From positions 62,001 to 126,000 of the forward strand of contig NZ_JAQQPZ010000003.1 in NCBI RefSeq assembly GCF_028750675.1: 64,000 nt of DNA, in the 5' to 3' direction. This stretch comes from Shewanella metallivivens. GTDB taxonomy: Bacteria > Pseudomonadota > Gammaproteobacteria > Enterobacterales > Shewanellaceae. A model generated the notes under the pieces. That model searched no databases, was not told the origin of the DNA, and saw only the letters and a list, made by a program, of their open reading frames with translations. Below, piece by piece: positions 1 through 9,418 of this stretch (its first letter is position 1; each line of letters begins with the position of its first letter). A program made the translations under genes and the position numbers.

Positions 1-1228
1 GCACTGCTGGCACTAAAAATCCGAGTTCTTGAGACAATTTTTTACGTACACCTTTAATTCGGCCTAATAATTCACCACCTTGTGATTTATCGACCAGTGG
101 GATCAATCGATATCCCACTTCAAGGCCAATTGTATCCACATGGCGAACATCATCCCAGCTCAATTCTTTTGGCTCTTTATCTTTGGTTTCTGCAGGACCT
201 TTTGTCGCCACCGCTAATGCCGCTTGTTTTTTATCCATATTGCGTTTGTAAACAAAATAAGCCGCACCCGCAGTAATGAAAGCAAACGTTAAAAAGGCCA
301 CATGGGGCATGCCAGGCACAACGCCCATGATAAATAACAACCCTGCAGCAATAGCTAACGACTTATGATTGTCAAACATCTGACTCATCATCATCTGGCC
401 CATATCACCAGACTCGTTTTGACGGGTTACCATTAATGCCGCGGCAATCGACAATAACAAACCTGGAATTTGCGCGACTAAACCATCACCAATAGTTAAT
501 AGGGTATAAATTTCAACCGCACTGGAGAAATCAAGATCATGTTGAACAATACCAATAACAAAGCCACCTAAAATGTTGATGACAAGGATCATAATACCGG
601 CAATCGCATCACCCTTAACAAATTTTGACGCACCGTCCATCGCACCGTAAAAATCGGCTTCACGAGTGACTTCAGCACGGCGAATGCGCGCTTGATCTTG
701 GGTTAAAGTGCCAGCGTTTAAGTCAGCATCAATGGCCATTTGTTTGCCGGGCATTGCATCTAAGGTAAAGCGGGCACTAACTTCAGAAATACGCCCAGCA
801 CCTTTAGTCACTACTGCAAAGTTAATAATAATAAGAATAAGGAAGACCACTAAACCCACAGCATAGTTGCCACCAATCACCACAGAACCAAAGGCCTCAA
901 TCACCTTACCTGCTGCATCGCCGCCATTATGCCCTTCAAGTAATACGATTCGAGTAGAGGCGACGTTTAATGCCAATCGCAGCAGCGTTGCAACCAATAA
1001 CACGGTAGGAAATGCAGCAAAATCAAGAGGACGGTCAGTATAAATCGCCACCAGCAATACCACTAAAGCCAGTGCAATATTAAATGAAAATAAGATATCG
1101 AGTAGAAAAGCGGGGATTGGCAATACCACCATGCCCAACGCAGCAAGCACCAATAATGGTGTACCTATGCCTTTAAACGTGGCTGGTCTTATTTGTTTAA
1201 ATTGCCCAAAAGCTGCTTTTGCATCCAT
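1..1228 (-). CDS. flhA: FlhA, flagellar export gate protein (partial, N-terminal part)
   Basis: FlhA is the large inner-membrane subunit of the flagellar type III export gate, with N-terminal membrane helices and a cytoplasmic C-terminal domain that receives chaperone-substrate complexes. The reading frame runs off the window at base 1, so about 409 of the usual 690-700 residues are present. The product begins MDAKAAFGQFKQ, followed by strongly hydrophobic segments and the conserved FHIPEP-family stretch (FPTVLLVATLLRLALNVAST). The start at 1228 is the first ATG before the hydrophobic region. A sigma-54 site lies about 70 bases upstream, so flhA probably begins its own transcript despite lying downstream of flhB. 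Confidence 0.93.
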   Translation of the reverse strand, partial: MDAKAAFGQFKQIRPATFKGIGTPLLVLAALGMVVLPIPAFLLDILFSFNIALALVVLLVAIYTDRPLDFAAFPTVLLVATLLRLALNVASTRIVLLEGHNGGDAAGKVIEAFGSVVIGGNYAVGLVVFLILIIINFAVVTKGAGRISEVSARFTLDAMPGKQMAIDADLNAGTLTQDQARIRRAEVTREADFYGAMDGASKFVKGDAIAGIMILVINILGGFVIGIVQHDLDFSSAVEIYTLLTIGDGLVAQIPGLLLSIAAALMVTRQNESGDMGQMMMSQMFDNHKSLAIAAGLLFIMGVVPGMPHVAFLTFAFITAGAAYFVYKRNMDKKQAALAVATKGPAETKDKEPKELSWDDVRHVDTIGLEVGYRLIPLVDKSQGGELLGRIKGVRKKLSQELGFLVPAV

Positions 1229-1296
1229 AAAAGAGGAACCCTTTGTGTCAGTCTACGGCGTCAAAGGACTGTTAATTGACGCGAATAAACCTACGA

Positions 1297-1312
1297 AGCA
1301 AAAATTAAGCCA
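1297..1312 (-). promoter_or_regulatory. sigma-54 promoter for flhA
   Basis: On the minus strand the sequence reads TGGCTTAATTTTTGCT: GG and GC elements ten bases apart, with TTGCT at -12. It is about 70 bases before the flhA start. The -24 box departs from TGGCAC at its last two bases. Confidence 0.6.
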
Positions 1313-1342
1313 TATATAGTAAAGCAACAAAGATTAATTGAT

Positions 1343-2476
1343 TTAGTATTTTAAATCGTCAGGAATAGGTTGATTGAGTGGGATAGGTTTAGGCCTGCGA
1401 CCTTTACCTTTTTGATATTGCCTAAGTTGAAAGACATAAGCTAAAACCTGCGCAACGGCAGTAAATAAGCCCTCGGGCACTTGTTGATCTATCTTGGTGG
1501 TGTGGTAAATCGCCCGCGCGAGTGGCGGCGCTGACACAATCGCCACATTATGTTCGCGAGCAATCTCGCGAATTTTAAACGCAACATCATCCACACCTTT
1601 GGCAACTAAAAAGGGTGCTGATGAACGGCTAACATCATATTTAACCGCCACTGCGTAATGCTCTGGGTTAACCACAATCACATCAGCATTAGGTACCTCT
1701 GTCATCATCCGTCGCTGTGCCATCTCGTGCTGCATTTGTCTAATGCGGCTTTTCACTTCTGGCTTACCTTCGGTATCTTTGTACTCGTCTTTGACTTCTT
1801 GTTTGGTCATTTTAAGCTGTTTATTGTGATTCCAGATTTGAAATGGCACATCAATCACCACAATTAATAGCATCGAACTGCACAGTAAAATAAACATCCA
1901 CACCAACAGATCCAACGCGTGGTATACATTAGCGGGCAGATGATCACTTGATAAGGTTAAAATATCGAAAAAGTAAAAGCGTAATAAAAAATAAGCAGAT
2001 AATGCCACTACAGAAAATTTAGCTATCCCTTTGGCTAACTCAACTAATGCTTGGGTTCCAAACATCCGCTTAAAGCCATTCATGGGGTTTAATTTACTGC
2101 CTTTTGGCATAAAGGCTTTGACCGAAAATGACATACCACCTAAGGCGATATTGCCAATAAACGACACCAATGCCAGCAAGGCAATAAAACTAATCAACGG
2201 CCAAGCAAGTTCATTTCCGACCACTCCCCAAACACGAAACATCGAGTTGGTATCAAATATTTGGTCGCGCTCCATTGTGAAAATTTGTTTCATCATGGTG
2301 TACAGACTGATGGCGATTGACGGCCCCGTCATTGCAAAACCCACCGATGCAGCGAGTAATACTGCTGCAGTGCCTAACTCTTTTGAACGAGCGACTTGGC
2401 CTTTTTCACGTGCTTGCTCAAGTCGCCTCCCGGTGGGGTCTTCTGTGCGCTCTTGACTACTATCATTTTCTGCCAT
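1343..2476 (-). CDS. flhB: FlhB, export gate / substrate-specificity switch
   Basis: FlhB is an inner-membrane export-gate protein whose cytoplasmic domain cleaves itself at an NPxH site when FliK signals hook completion. The 377-residue product has an acidic start (MAENDSSQERTEDPTGRRLEQ), four hydrophobic segments, a charged linker (MTKQEVKDEYKDTEGKPEVK) and the site VVNPEHYAVAVKYD, so the residue after NP is Glu rather than the textbook Thr. The tail is proline-rich (RRPKPIPLNQPIPDDLKY). The start is 9 bases after the fliR stop, so the two are probably co-transcribed. A 114-base gap with a sigma-54 site separates it from flhA. Confidence 0.96.
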   Translation of the reverse strand: MAENDSSQERTEDPTGRRLEQAREKGQVARSKELGTAAVLLAASVGFAMTGPSIAISLYTMMKQIFTMERDQIFDTNSMFRVWGVVGNELAWPLISFIALLALVSFIGNIALGGMSFSVKAFMPKGSKLNPMNGFKRMFGTQALVELAKGIAKFSVVALSAYFLLRFYFFDILTLSSDHLPANVYHALDLLVWMFILLCSSMLLIVVIDVPFQIWNHNKQLKMTKQEVKDEYKDTEGKPEVKSRIRQMQHEMAQRRMMTEVPNADVIVVNPEHYAVAVKYDVSRSSAPFLVAKGVDDVAFKIREIAREHNVAIVSAPPLARAIYHTTKIDQQVPEGLFTAVAQVLAYVFQLRQYQKGKGRRPKPIPLNQPIPDDLKY

Positions 2477-2485
2477 GCCGCCTCC

Positions 2486-3289
2486 TTAAAATACGACAAC
2501 AGCATCTGTTTGACATTGAAGTTGCAATACATCGCACATCAATACCTGTGCTGCCTGCCAAACTTCATCAAAATGCGCCATGATAGGACTCAAAGTTAAC
2601 CATAAAATCAACAAGCCGCTGACCATGGTTACAGGGAAACCGATTGAGAAAATGTTGAGCTGCGGTGAAGCTCGTGTCATCACACCAAACGATAAGTTAA
2701 TCAATAACAGGGCAACAATCGCAGAAATTGACATGGTTAATGCAGAGCCAAACATAAAGCTACCCCACTCTGCCAAAGCGCGGTAATTGGCAATAGCGAT
2801 ACCTTGAGTTGACACCGGAATGGTTTCAAAGCTGGCCACCAGCATTCTAAACATCAGCAAATGGCCATCAACGGCTAAAAATATTAACGTCGACAATAAT
2901 AAAAAGAAGTTGCTCACTACCGGCGTTTGCTCACCAGAGCCAGGGTCGACCATTGAAGCAAAACCTAAACTGGTTTGCATACCAATAATTTGCCCTGTTA
3001 ACACAAAGGTTTGCATCACCATTAATGTAATAAACCCTATCGTCACACCAATCAAAATTTGCTGAGCAATGACAAACACTGAGCTAAATGCCATCAGTTC
3101 AATGCTATCCATAGGCGGCAAAACAGGCGCGACAGCCATGGTAATGGCCACCGCTAATAACAGTCTGACCCGAGAGGGTGTAGTGTTAGCGCCAAATACC
3201 GCCATCACCATCAACATTGACGAAATACGAAAAAATGGCAGCAGGTATGCAGCAATTGTTTGACTGATTTCATCAAACAAAATATCCAT
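2486..3289 (-). CDS. fliR: FliR, export gate membrane protein
   Basis: FliR is part of the FliPQR core of the flagellar type III export channel. The 267 residues are almost entirely hydrophobic, with family features such as the SLGFASMVDPGSGEQTPVVS loop and FLAVDGHLLM. The length is usual for the family (about 260). It sits between fliQ (3 bases upstream) and flhB in the conserved fliOPQR-flhB order, and the tight spacing indicates translational coupling. Confidence 0.95.
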   Translation of the reverse strand: MDILFDEISQTIAAYLLPFFRISSMLMVMAVFGANTTPSRVRLLLAVAITMAVAPVLPPMDSIELMAFSSVFVIAQQILIGVTIGFITLMVMQTFVLTGQIIGMQTSLGFASMVDPGSGEQTPVVSNFFLLLSTLIFLAVDGHLLMFRMLVASFETIPVSTQGIAIANYRALAEWGSFMFGSALTMSISAIVALLLINLSFGVMTRASPQLNIFSIGFPVTMVSGLLILWLTLSPIMAHFDEVWQAAQVLMCDVLQLQCQTDAVVVF

Positions 3290-3292
3290 GAT

Positions 3293-3562
3293 TTACCCTA
3301 TTACCATGGGAATGAGATTCACCATCTCAATAAAGAAGTCCATCATGGTTTGCACCAACCAATGCCCTAAAAACATCAAGGCAAATAAGGTCATCAATAA
3401 GCGAGGTAAAAAACTTAAGGTTTGTTCGTTAATCGAGGTTGCCGCTTGGAATACCGCGACAATTAAACCAATAAATAAGCCGGGTAAAATAATCGCTGAC
3501 ACGATCAGAACAATAACTGATAGTGCTTCTCGAAAGATATCAATGAGCGATTCAGGAGACAT
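3293..3562 (-). CDS. fliQ: FliQ, export gate membrane protein
   Basis: FliQ is a two-helix inner-membrane subunit of the FliPQR export gate. The 89-residue product starts MSPESLIDIFREAL and has two hydrophobic hairpins, including the conserved LPGLFIGLIVAVFQAATSIN region. Length and position between fliP and fliR match the family. It lies 11 bases after fliP and 3 bases before fliR. Confidence 0.95.
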   Translation of the reverse strand: MSPESLIDIFREALSVIVLIVSAIILPGLFIGLIVAVFQAATSINEQTLSFLPRLLMTLFALMFLGHWLVQTMMDFFIEMVNLIPMVIG

Positions 3563-3573
3563 AAATATCGGCC

Positions 3574-4335
3574 TTATATTCCGAAACTGTTAGCTAATGT
3601 ACCCATCACTAGGCCCCAGCCATCAACTAACACGAATAACATTATCTTAAACGGTAGCGACACAATCATCGGTGACAACATCATCATACCCATCGCCATC
3701 AAAATACTGGCGACCACTAAATCAAGCACTAAAAATGGCACAAATAACATAAAGCCTATTTGGAAAGCGGTTTTTAGCTCACTGGTAATAAATGCGGGGA
3801 TCACCACGCTCATTGGCGCTTGTTCGGGTGATTGAATGTCTTTATAACCCGATATTTCAATAAAAGTTTGTAAGTCTGTTGTGCGAACTTGCGACAACAT
3901 GAATGTTTTAATCGGCTCTTTACCCACATCATAAGCTTGGGTGAGTGTCATGGTTTCATTTACATAAGGCTCAACAGCCTCAACATAGATTTTGTCAAAT
4001 ACTGGCGCCATGATAAAAAAAGTCATAAACAAACTAATGCCAATAAGCACTTGATTTGATGGCGTTTGCTGTAAACCTAACGCCTGACGTAATATTGACA
4101 ACACCACGATGATTCGCGTAAACGAAGTGAGCATTATCACCATGGCAGGGATAAAGCTCATTGCGGTCATTAGCAACAAAATTTGTAACGTAACCGAATA
4201 CTCAGTAGATCCATCTGCGCCTGTGGTTACGGTCACAGCAGGCAGCACACCGTCTTGTGCCAATGCCTCTGGCGCAAGTAACATTGCCACCATGGAGACG
4301 ATGGTGATCACCAATAAACTGGTGCATTTATTCAT
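3574..4335 (-). CDS. fliP: FliP, export gate membrane protein
   Basis: FliP builds most of the FliPQR export pore. The 253-residue product begins with a cleavable signal peptide (ending APEALAQDG) and contains the family signatures [20 protein letters not shown] and [20 protein letters not shown]. The ATG overlaps the fliO stop as TAATG, a sign of translational coupling. Four or more membrane segments are evident. Confidence 0.96.
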   Translation of the reverse strand: MNKCTSLLVITIVSMVAMLLAPEALAQDGVLPAVTVTTGADGSTEYSVTLQILLLMTAMSFIPAMVIMLTSFTRIIVVLSILRQALGLQQTPSNQVLIGISLFMTFFIMAPVFDKIYVEAVEPYVNETMTLTQAYDVGKEPIKTFMLSQVRTTDLQTFIEISGYKDIQSPEQAPMSVVIPAFITSELKTAFQIGFMLFVPFLVLDLVVASILMAMGMMMLSPMIVSLPFKIMLFVLVDGWGLVMGTLANSFGI

Positions 4336-4745
4336 TATTGCTGTTCCTTGGCTTGTTTAAGACGGTTGGCAAATGAGCTGGTTTGTACGTCAACTTGGGT
4401 GTCTAACTTATCAATTAAACTGATTTGTTGCGAAGTCACCCCAAGTAAATATTGTTGACCGTTCACCTCAATCAACACCACTTTCTCACGTTGACCAATA
4501 GGCGTTACCGCAAGGCTTTTAATCACTCCGCCGTTTGAGGGGACAAGATTTAACCGTTTAACGATGTATGCCAATACAAAAATGAGGGCGAGTACCACAA
4601 TTAACCCGCCAACCATGTTTGCTAAAGTCGCGGTGTTTGACGCCTCGCTAGTGCGAGTGAGTACTGCGGTAGTGGTTGAGTTAGCCGCATCGACATCGGT
4701 CAGTGCTTGGGCCATCACACTAAGCATTGAAATCATATTCGCCAC
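4335..4745 (-). CDS. fliO: FliO, flagellar export gate assembly protein
   Basis: FliO is a small inner-membrane protein that helps FliP assemble into the export gate. The 136-residue product has one hydrophobic segment ([22 protein letters not shown]) followed by a cytoplasmic domain with the family pattern [27 protein letters not shown]. The start is GTG, with GGGA five to six bases before it; an in-frame ATG three codons later is possible. It lies between fliN and fliP as expected. Confidence 0.9.
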   Translation of the reverse strand: MANMISMLSVMAQALTDVDAANSTTTAVLTRTSEASNTATLANMVGGLIVVLALIFVLAYIVKRLNLVPSNGGVIKSLAVTPIGQREKVVLIEVNGQQYLLGVTSQQISLIDKLDTQVDVQTSSFANRLKQAKEQQ

Positions 4746-4778
4746 GGTAATCCCTTGTGTTGTTGTCGATAAAAAAGA

Positions 4779-5162
4779 TTACTTAAGCTTTTTGATGCGT
4801 TCAGTTTGGCTAATCACATCTGTTAAACGGATACCAAATTTATCGTTAACTACGACCACTTCGCCATGAGCTATCAAGGTACCGTTCACCATGACATCAA
4901 GAGGTTCACCCGCAACACGGTCAAGTTCAACTACCGACCCTTGGTTTAACTGCAGTAAATTACGAATGCTGATAAAACTGCGACCCACTTCCATTGAAAT
5001 AGTCACCGGAATATCAAGAATGGAATCGAGTTTAGCGGCTTCTTCTTTTGTGATAGGTTTAGAGTCGTCAACTAACTCATCGAGTTCAACTTGTTGCGCT
5101 TCTTCTAAAGCCTGTTCAGCCATTGCTGCAGCCCAATCATCACCAGTATCTTCTGTACTCAT
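4779..5162 (-). CDS. fliN: FliN, flagellar motor switch protein
   Basis: FliN is a C-ring protein that, with FliM and FliG, sets rotation direction and docks FliH during export. The 127-residue product has an acidic variable N-terminus and the conserved SpoA domain (LDIPVTISMEVGRSFISIRN, then GTLIAHGEVVVVNDKFGIRL). It starts 10 bases after the fliM stop, in the usual fliLMNOPQR order. Confidence 0.96.
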   Translation of the reverse strand: MSTEDTGDDWAAAMAEQALEEAQQVELDELVDDSKPITKEEAAKLDSILDIPVTISMEVGRSFISIRNLLQLNQGSVVELDRVAGEPLDVMVNGTLIAHGEVVVVNDKFGIRLTDVISQTERIKKLK

Positions 5163-5172
5163 TTACATCACC

Positions 5173-6201
5173 TTATAAATCTGAAATATCACGAGATTTG
5201 CCTTTACGTGTTACCAGTTGTAATTCTGATTTAACCGTTTCAGGTCGAGCTATTTTCTCACTGATTTTTAATGCTAAATTATCTCGTGACTTGCCTAGCT
5301 TACAACGATAAGTGGGTAAGTCTTCAATTCGCATCATAATATGTTCTGGCAGGTCTATTGGAATAATATCACCCGCTTTAAACCCCATCACATCACGCAA
5401 CGTGACTTCATGCTCTACAATGTTGGCATCAAAGCCGACTTGAACATCCATGATTTCATCACGTAACGCTTGCGACCAACGCATGTCGGTATCTTGCTTA
5501 TCACTTTGTACACCGGCATCAAGCAGTTCACGAATAGGCTCAATCATCGAGTAAGGCATGGTGATATGGAAATCCCCGCCGCCGCCGTCAACTTCAATAT
5601 GGAATGAATTAATGACCACAACTTCAGTCGGGCTCACAATGTTAGCCATTGCAGGATTGACTTCTGAGTCAAGATATTCAAACTCAACATCCATCACCGG
5701 TGCCCAAGCGTCTTTATAATCTTCAAAAATAATCTTTAACAGCAATTGGACAATACGGCGTTCTGTTGGAGTAAATTCACGGCCTTCAATTTTGGCATGA
5801 AATCGTCCATCGCCACCAAAGAAGTTATCCACCAATATAAACACTAAACGTGCTTCCATGGTGATCAGAGCCGTGCCTTTTAATGGACTAAAGCGCACCA
5901 TGTTCAAACTGGTTGGTACAAATAGCGTATGGACATATTCGCCAAACTTAAGCATTTGCACGCCATTAATTGACACTTCGGCCGCTCGACGCATCATGTT
6001 AAACATGCTGATGCGAAGATGACGCGCAAAACGTTCGTTGACGATTTCAAGCGTGGGCATTCGTCCACGTACAATCCGGTCTTGGGACGAAAAGTCATAA
6101 GAGCGCGCCTCTTCGCTGCTCTCCTCAATTTCATCCTCATCGACATCATCTACTCCATGAAGTAGCGCATCGATTTCATCTTGGCTTAATAAATCACTCA
6201 C
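5173..6201 (-). CDS. fliM: FliM, flagellar motor switch protein
   Basis: FliM is the C-ring subunit that binds phosphorylated CheY. The 342-residue product starts MSDLLSQDEIDALLHGVDD, which contains the EIDALLHG CheY-binding peptide. It has the middle domain (RHLRISMFNMMRRAAEVS) and a C-terminal SpoA-type domain (PIDLPEHIMMRIEDLPTYRCKLGKS). Length is normal. It lies between fliL and fliN. Confidence 0.97.
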   Translation of the reverse strand: MSDLLSQDEIDALLHGVDDVDEDEIEESSEEARSYDFSSQDRIVRGRMPTLEIVNERFARHLRISMFNMMRRAAEVSINGVQMLKFGEYVHTLFVPTSLNMVRFSPLKGTALITMEARLVFILVDNFFGGDGRFHAKIEGREFTPTERRIVQLLLKIIFEDYKDAWAPVMDVEFEYLDSEVNPAMANIVSPTEVVVINSFHIEVDGGGGDFHITMPYSMIEPIRELLDAGVQSDKQDTDMRWSQALRDEIMDVQVGFDANIVEHEVTLRDVMGFKAGDIIPIDLPEHIMMRIEDLPTYRCKLGKSRDNLALKISEKIARPETVKSELQLVTRKGKSRDISDL

Positions 6202-6230
6202 ATCGTAGCCTTAGCAGTTAATGCATTTGG

Positions 6231-6752
6231 TTATTGCATAACAAAACCAGTAAACAGGACTTTTTCGACCACTTTTTTGCCTGTTATTGGTTGCAGCGTA
6301 TTTTGCACATTAAGTAATGCTAATTGACGAAGCTCATCTTTACCTGCTTGGGTACTGAGCTTTTGCACATCAGCACCGCTAAAAGTGGTGAGTAATGCAT
6401 CTTCAATTAAAGGAATATGTTTTTTGGTTAACACGCTGTCATCTTCACCGCGCACCATCAGCTGCACTTTTATTTCAACTAAACGTGCACGGTCAACACC
6501 GGGTAAATTAAATAAAAAAGGTCTTGGCATGCCAACATAATCGGCTTGAGCCATCACTTCGGGCTCTGTTATCTGAGCCTCTGCCTCGTTGGGGTTTTCA
6601 ATAGCTGTTGCATCGTCTGAGCCCATAAAAAACCAAGCAGCACCCGCAGCCAATAACACCACCACTAAACCAATACCGCCAAACAGCACCAACTTGTTTT
6701 TCTTTTTGCCACCCTCTGCGGCATCTTGTAACTCTAATTCTTCTTCAGCCAT
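6231..6752 (-). CDS. fliL: FliL, flagellar basal-body-associated protein
   Basis: FliL is a single-pass inner-membrane protein that surrounds the stator and supports torque. The 173-residue product has a short cytoplasmic N-terminus, a membrane segment (LVLFGGIGLVVVLLAAGAAW) and a periplasmic domain ending near the membrane (VVEKVLFTGFVMQ). The start at 6752 (MAEEELELQD) has GGGA six bases ahead; a TTG four codons upstream in frame overlaps that ribosome site and is unlikely to be the start. Confidence 0.92.
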   Translation of the reverse strand: MAEEELELQDAAEGGKKKNKLVLFGGIGLVVVLLAAGAAWFFMGSDDATAIENPNEAEAQITEPEVMAQADYVGMPRPFLFNLPGVDRARLVEIKVQLMVRGEDDSVLTKKHIPLIEDALLTTFSGADVQKLSTQAGKDELRQLALLNVQNTLQPITGKKVVEKVLFTGFVMQ

Positions 6753-6845
6753 GATGGTTCCCAATTAACAATGTGATCAATATGATGACAAACTCAATCA
6801 CCCATTGTTATAAAAAAATCGTATTATCTCATATAGGTTACCTGC

Positions 6846-8681
6846 TTAAGCATAATAATCTATAGCAGAATGTAAACTCCTTGACGAATTTGTCATCAAG
6901 TTCACTTCTTGTGCTGCAATTTCATCCAATTGACTGTCTGTGGCTGCGCCCTGATGTCCACTTTGTCCTTGTTGCTGTTCACGCCCATCCCCCCCTTGAG
7001 ACACATGGCTATCGGTCAGTTGTAACCCTTCACTGGCTAACATGTCACGTAAACGAGGAATCGCTTGCTCAACTAAGTCACGAGTTTGTGATTGCGCAAC
7101 GTTAAACTGCACCTGGGTTTGGTCGCCTTGAATTTGAATTTTAACGGTAAGGTGGCCTAACTCTGGTGGATCAAGGCGGATTTCAGCCTGCTGAATACCA
7201 TTGCTTACCATTGTGATTAACTGCTGTTTCATCACCGGCGAAAACTTCTGGATCATCTCCTGCATTTGCGTACCCGCCTCTGCCTGAGCTTGCGGTCTTA
7301 ACGATAGTTGAAACTGTGGTACCTCACTCTTGTGTGCTGGGGTAAAACTGCTTTGATTTTGCAATGCTTTAGTCTCTAAATCGCCGGTTTCAGCCATAAA
7401 GTCGAAGCCATTTGTGGTAACGCTGGCTGTATTACTTAATTCATTGGCAGATACTTTAGCGGCAACGGAGTCGAGTACCACAGAAAATTCAGCCTTTGCC
7501 AAAACCTTACTATTGCTAGGATCTGCTTGAATATTACCGTCAATACGGGTTTTATCGCCTAAAATTGATTTAGGGTCAGCGGTTAAAGTCGAAGCGGTTT
7601 GTAAATCAACTTTAGACGCTGAAGCCTCTACGCCAAGTGTTGACACTGACGCGGAATTTGATGATGACGATGCGGTTACCGGAGACGTTGATTGCGTCAA
7701 AATGATATCCATATCGTCACCATCTGTGCTGTCCATGTTAGCGGTTGTAACATCAACATCATCTGAAGCTGTTGCCGAAGCTTTAATATCACTGTCTTTT
7801 GACGCTGTTGTAAAATCAATGCCATCAATATTATCAGTTACAGCTTGTGACACTGACGCGGTATTCTCTTTGACTTGTCCAGTAAAAGTGGCGCCAAGTG
7901 CTTTGTCTATTTCACTTTGCTCATCACTATTAAGCAGTTGCAGCGATACCTCTTCAGTATCATCTAATTCAAAGTCAATGTCTGCCATCGCTAAAATTGA
8001 CTCATCGACCACAGGAGCCTGCAAATTAAAGTCAGTAATGATTGCACTTAACTGATCGCGATCTAAAGCCTGCAATTCTTTTGCTGATAAATGACTAAAG
8101 GCCATTAAATCACTGAGCTCTTGTTCACTCAGTTGCGCCACCACCTCTTTTGACGAGCTAAGCTGCGGCGCAAGATCAATCGCATTGGTAAATAATTCGC
8201 CTTCAATCTCAATAGTATCAAGGTTAATTTGATCAAGTTCGAATGAGTTATCTGTCACAGGAGTCGCAGATGAAGAAACCACACTTGGCGCATCAACAAC
8301 CGGTTCTAATTGAGCACTTTGCTCAACGTATACCCCGAACTTGTCAATATGCGGCAATTGATTTCCGCCACCAGAGTGACGCTTACCGATTGAGTCTGCC
8401 ATGGTTAACTGCGCAAAAATCATATCAGCGTCAGCATTTTCATCAACAAGTTGCTCGGCCGTTTTATTGAGTTCTTTTTCGATATCGGCATCGTATATTG
8501 GTACTTCGATATTTGTATCGGCGGCATTCGCACTGGTGTTTTTTGATTGCTCACTTGATTCATTCGCTTGATAAAAAGCAGACAAGAATGATGTGTTTTC
8601 AATATCTTGTATATTATTCTTCGAACTTACATCAGCAGATTGGCTGCTATTACTAAGTAAGATATTGCTCATTTGCTGCAT
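6846..8681 (-). CDS. fliK: FliK, hook-length control protein
   Basis: FliK measures hook length and triggers the FlhB specificity switch. The 611-residue product has a long Ser/Thr/Asp-rich low-complexity N-terminal part and the conserved C-terminal domain at about residues 480-570 (the core is IQQAEIRLDPPELGHLTVKI), ending in a Gln/Gly-rich tail. It is at the long end of the family. The start at 8681 (MQQMSN) is chosen because GGAG precedes it by six bases; the in-frame GTG four codons earlier overlaps that site. A sigma-54 promoter lies about 175 bases upstream. Confidence 0.9.
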   Translation of the reverse strand: MQQMSNILLSNSSQSADVSSKNNIQDIENTSFLSAFYQANESSEQSKNTSANAADTNIEVPIYDADIEKELNKTAEQLVDENADADMIFAQLTMADSIGKRHSGGGNQLPHIDKFGVYVEQSAQLEPVVDAPSVVSSSATPVTDNSFELDQINLDTIEIEGELFTNAIDLAPQLSSSKEVVAQLSEQELSDLMAFSHLSAKELQALDRDQLSAIITDFNLQAPVVDESILAMADIDFELDDTEEVSLQLLNSDEQSEIDKALGATFTGQVKENTASVSQAVTDNIDGIDFTTASKDSDIKASATASDDVDVTTANMDSTDGDDMDIILTQSTSPVTASSSSNSASVSTLGVEASASKVDLQTASTLTADPKSILGDKTRIDGNIQADPSNSKVLAKAEFSVVLDSVAAKVSANELSNTASVTTNGFDFMAETGDLETKALQNQSSFTPAHKSEVPQFQLSLRPQAQAEAGTQMQEMIQKFSPVMKQQLITMVSNGIQQAEIRLDPPELGHLTVKIQIQGDQTQVQFNVAQSQTRDLVEQAIPRLRDMLASEGLQLTDSHVSQGGDGREQQQGQSGHQGAATDSQLDEIAAQEVNLMTNSSRSLHSAIDYYA

Positions 8682-8693
8682 AATGGGCTCCAC

Positions 8694-8968
8694 TTAATCA
8701 AATCAAGTTTACTGTTGTATTATCAACAACGGGTTTAACTTACTTTCACCAGCGGGGGATTCATTCCCCTCATCACCCCAGACAATAAATACGGCTAAAA
8801 CACCATTGGTGACTGTCACTTCGCTGACGACTTTGCTATCAATTAATAACATTAAGCAATTAAGGTGCCACTTATTTTCTGTACATGATGGTAGATGGGC
8901 AAAGAGAAAGTGAAGTGACTGAAAAGTGAAATCAAGCAGAGGTAGAGAGCGCAATAACAGCGAGTACA
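8694..8968 (-). other. fliJ-fliK intergenic leader with structured RNA
   Basis: This 275-base stretch between fliJ and fliK holds a near-perfect sigma-54 promoter (8855-8870). A leader of about 160 bases follows, with two short hairpins: 8713-8728 (TGTTG/CAACA) and 8755-8769 (GGGGA/TCCCC). An 86-codon GTG frame spans it (8969-8709, starting in the fliJ stop as TAGTG), but no family is recognisable and the promoter lies inside it, so it is not called a gene. Confidence 0.5.
8855..8870 (-). promoter_or_regulatory. sigma-54 promoter for fliK-fliLMNOPQR-flhB
   Basis: The minus strand reads TGGCACCTTAATTGCT, exact TGGCAC and TTGCT boxes with GG-N10-GC spacing. It is the best sigma-54 match in the left part of the window and points toward fliK. 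Confidence 0.82.
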
Positions 8969-9415
8969 CTATTTCATTTTATTCCTAAAATATTGTTGCA
9001 TAGCAAACTCATCAGACATTTTTTGTTCGCGTTTTGATTCTGCCAATTGTTCTTTGGTGGCTTTTTTAGCGAGTAGCATTTCAACGGCTTTGCGTTTTTG
9101 TTGGGTTTCTTGCCAATGTTGCTGCCGATAACCTACTTGTTTCTCACCGTCTTGTACAACCGCCACTTGTTGATTTATCGCACTGTCTACCTGACGAATA
9201 AACTGATGAAATTGATGATACTGATTTGCACGCAATGTTGTGCCGGTATGGCCTTCCATTTGTTTCATGTAATCTAGGCGGTAATTATTTAATGCATCGA
9301 GTTGTCCTTGACGCTTTTGCCGCTCAAACTGGGCCGCTTTTAACTGCAATGCGGCTTTCTCTTCGGCCTCGACCGCTAATTTAAGTACTGTTACAAGGGG
9401 ATCTGTTTTAGCCAT
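8969..9415 (-). CDS. fliJ: FliJ, flagellar export chaperone escort
   Basis: FliJ is a small coiled-coil protein that sits in the centre of the FliI ATPase ring and links it to FlhA. The 148-residue product is highly charged and almost wholly helical (Lys/Gln/Glu-rich, with heptad-like Leu/Ala spacing), as expected for the family. It starts 3 bases after the fliI stop. Confidence 0.9.
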   Translation of the reverse strand: MAKTDPLVTVLKLAVEAEEKAALQLKAAQFERQKRQGQLDALNNYRLDYMKQMEGHTGTTLRANQYHQFHQFIRQVDSAINQQVAVVQDGEKQVGYRQQHWQETQQKRKAVEMLLAKKATKEQLAESKREQKMSDEFAMQQYFRNKMK

Positions 9416-9418
9416 GGG

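Noticed and set aside
8709..8969. 86-codon GTG frame between fliJ and fliK
   Set aside because: It starts in the fliJ stop (TAGTG), but no family is recognisable and an excellent sigma-54 promoter for fliK lies inside it, so I treat the region as promoter and leader.
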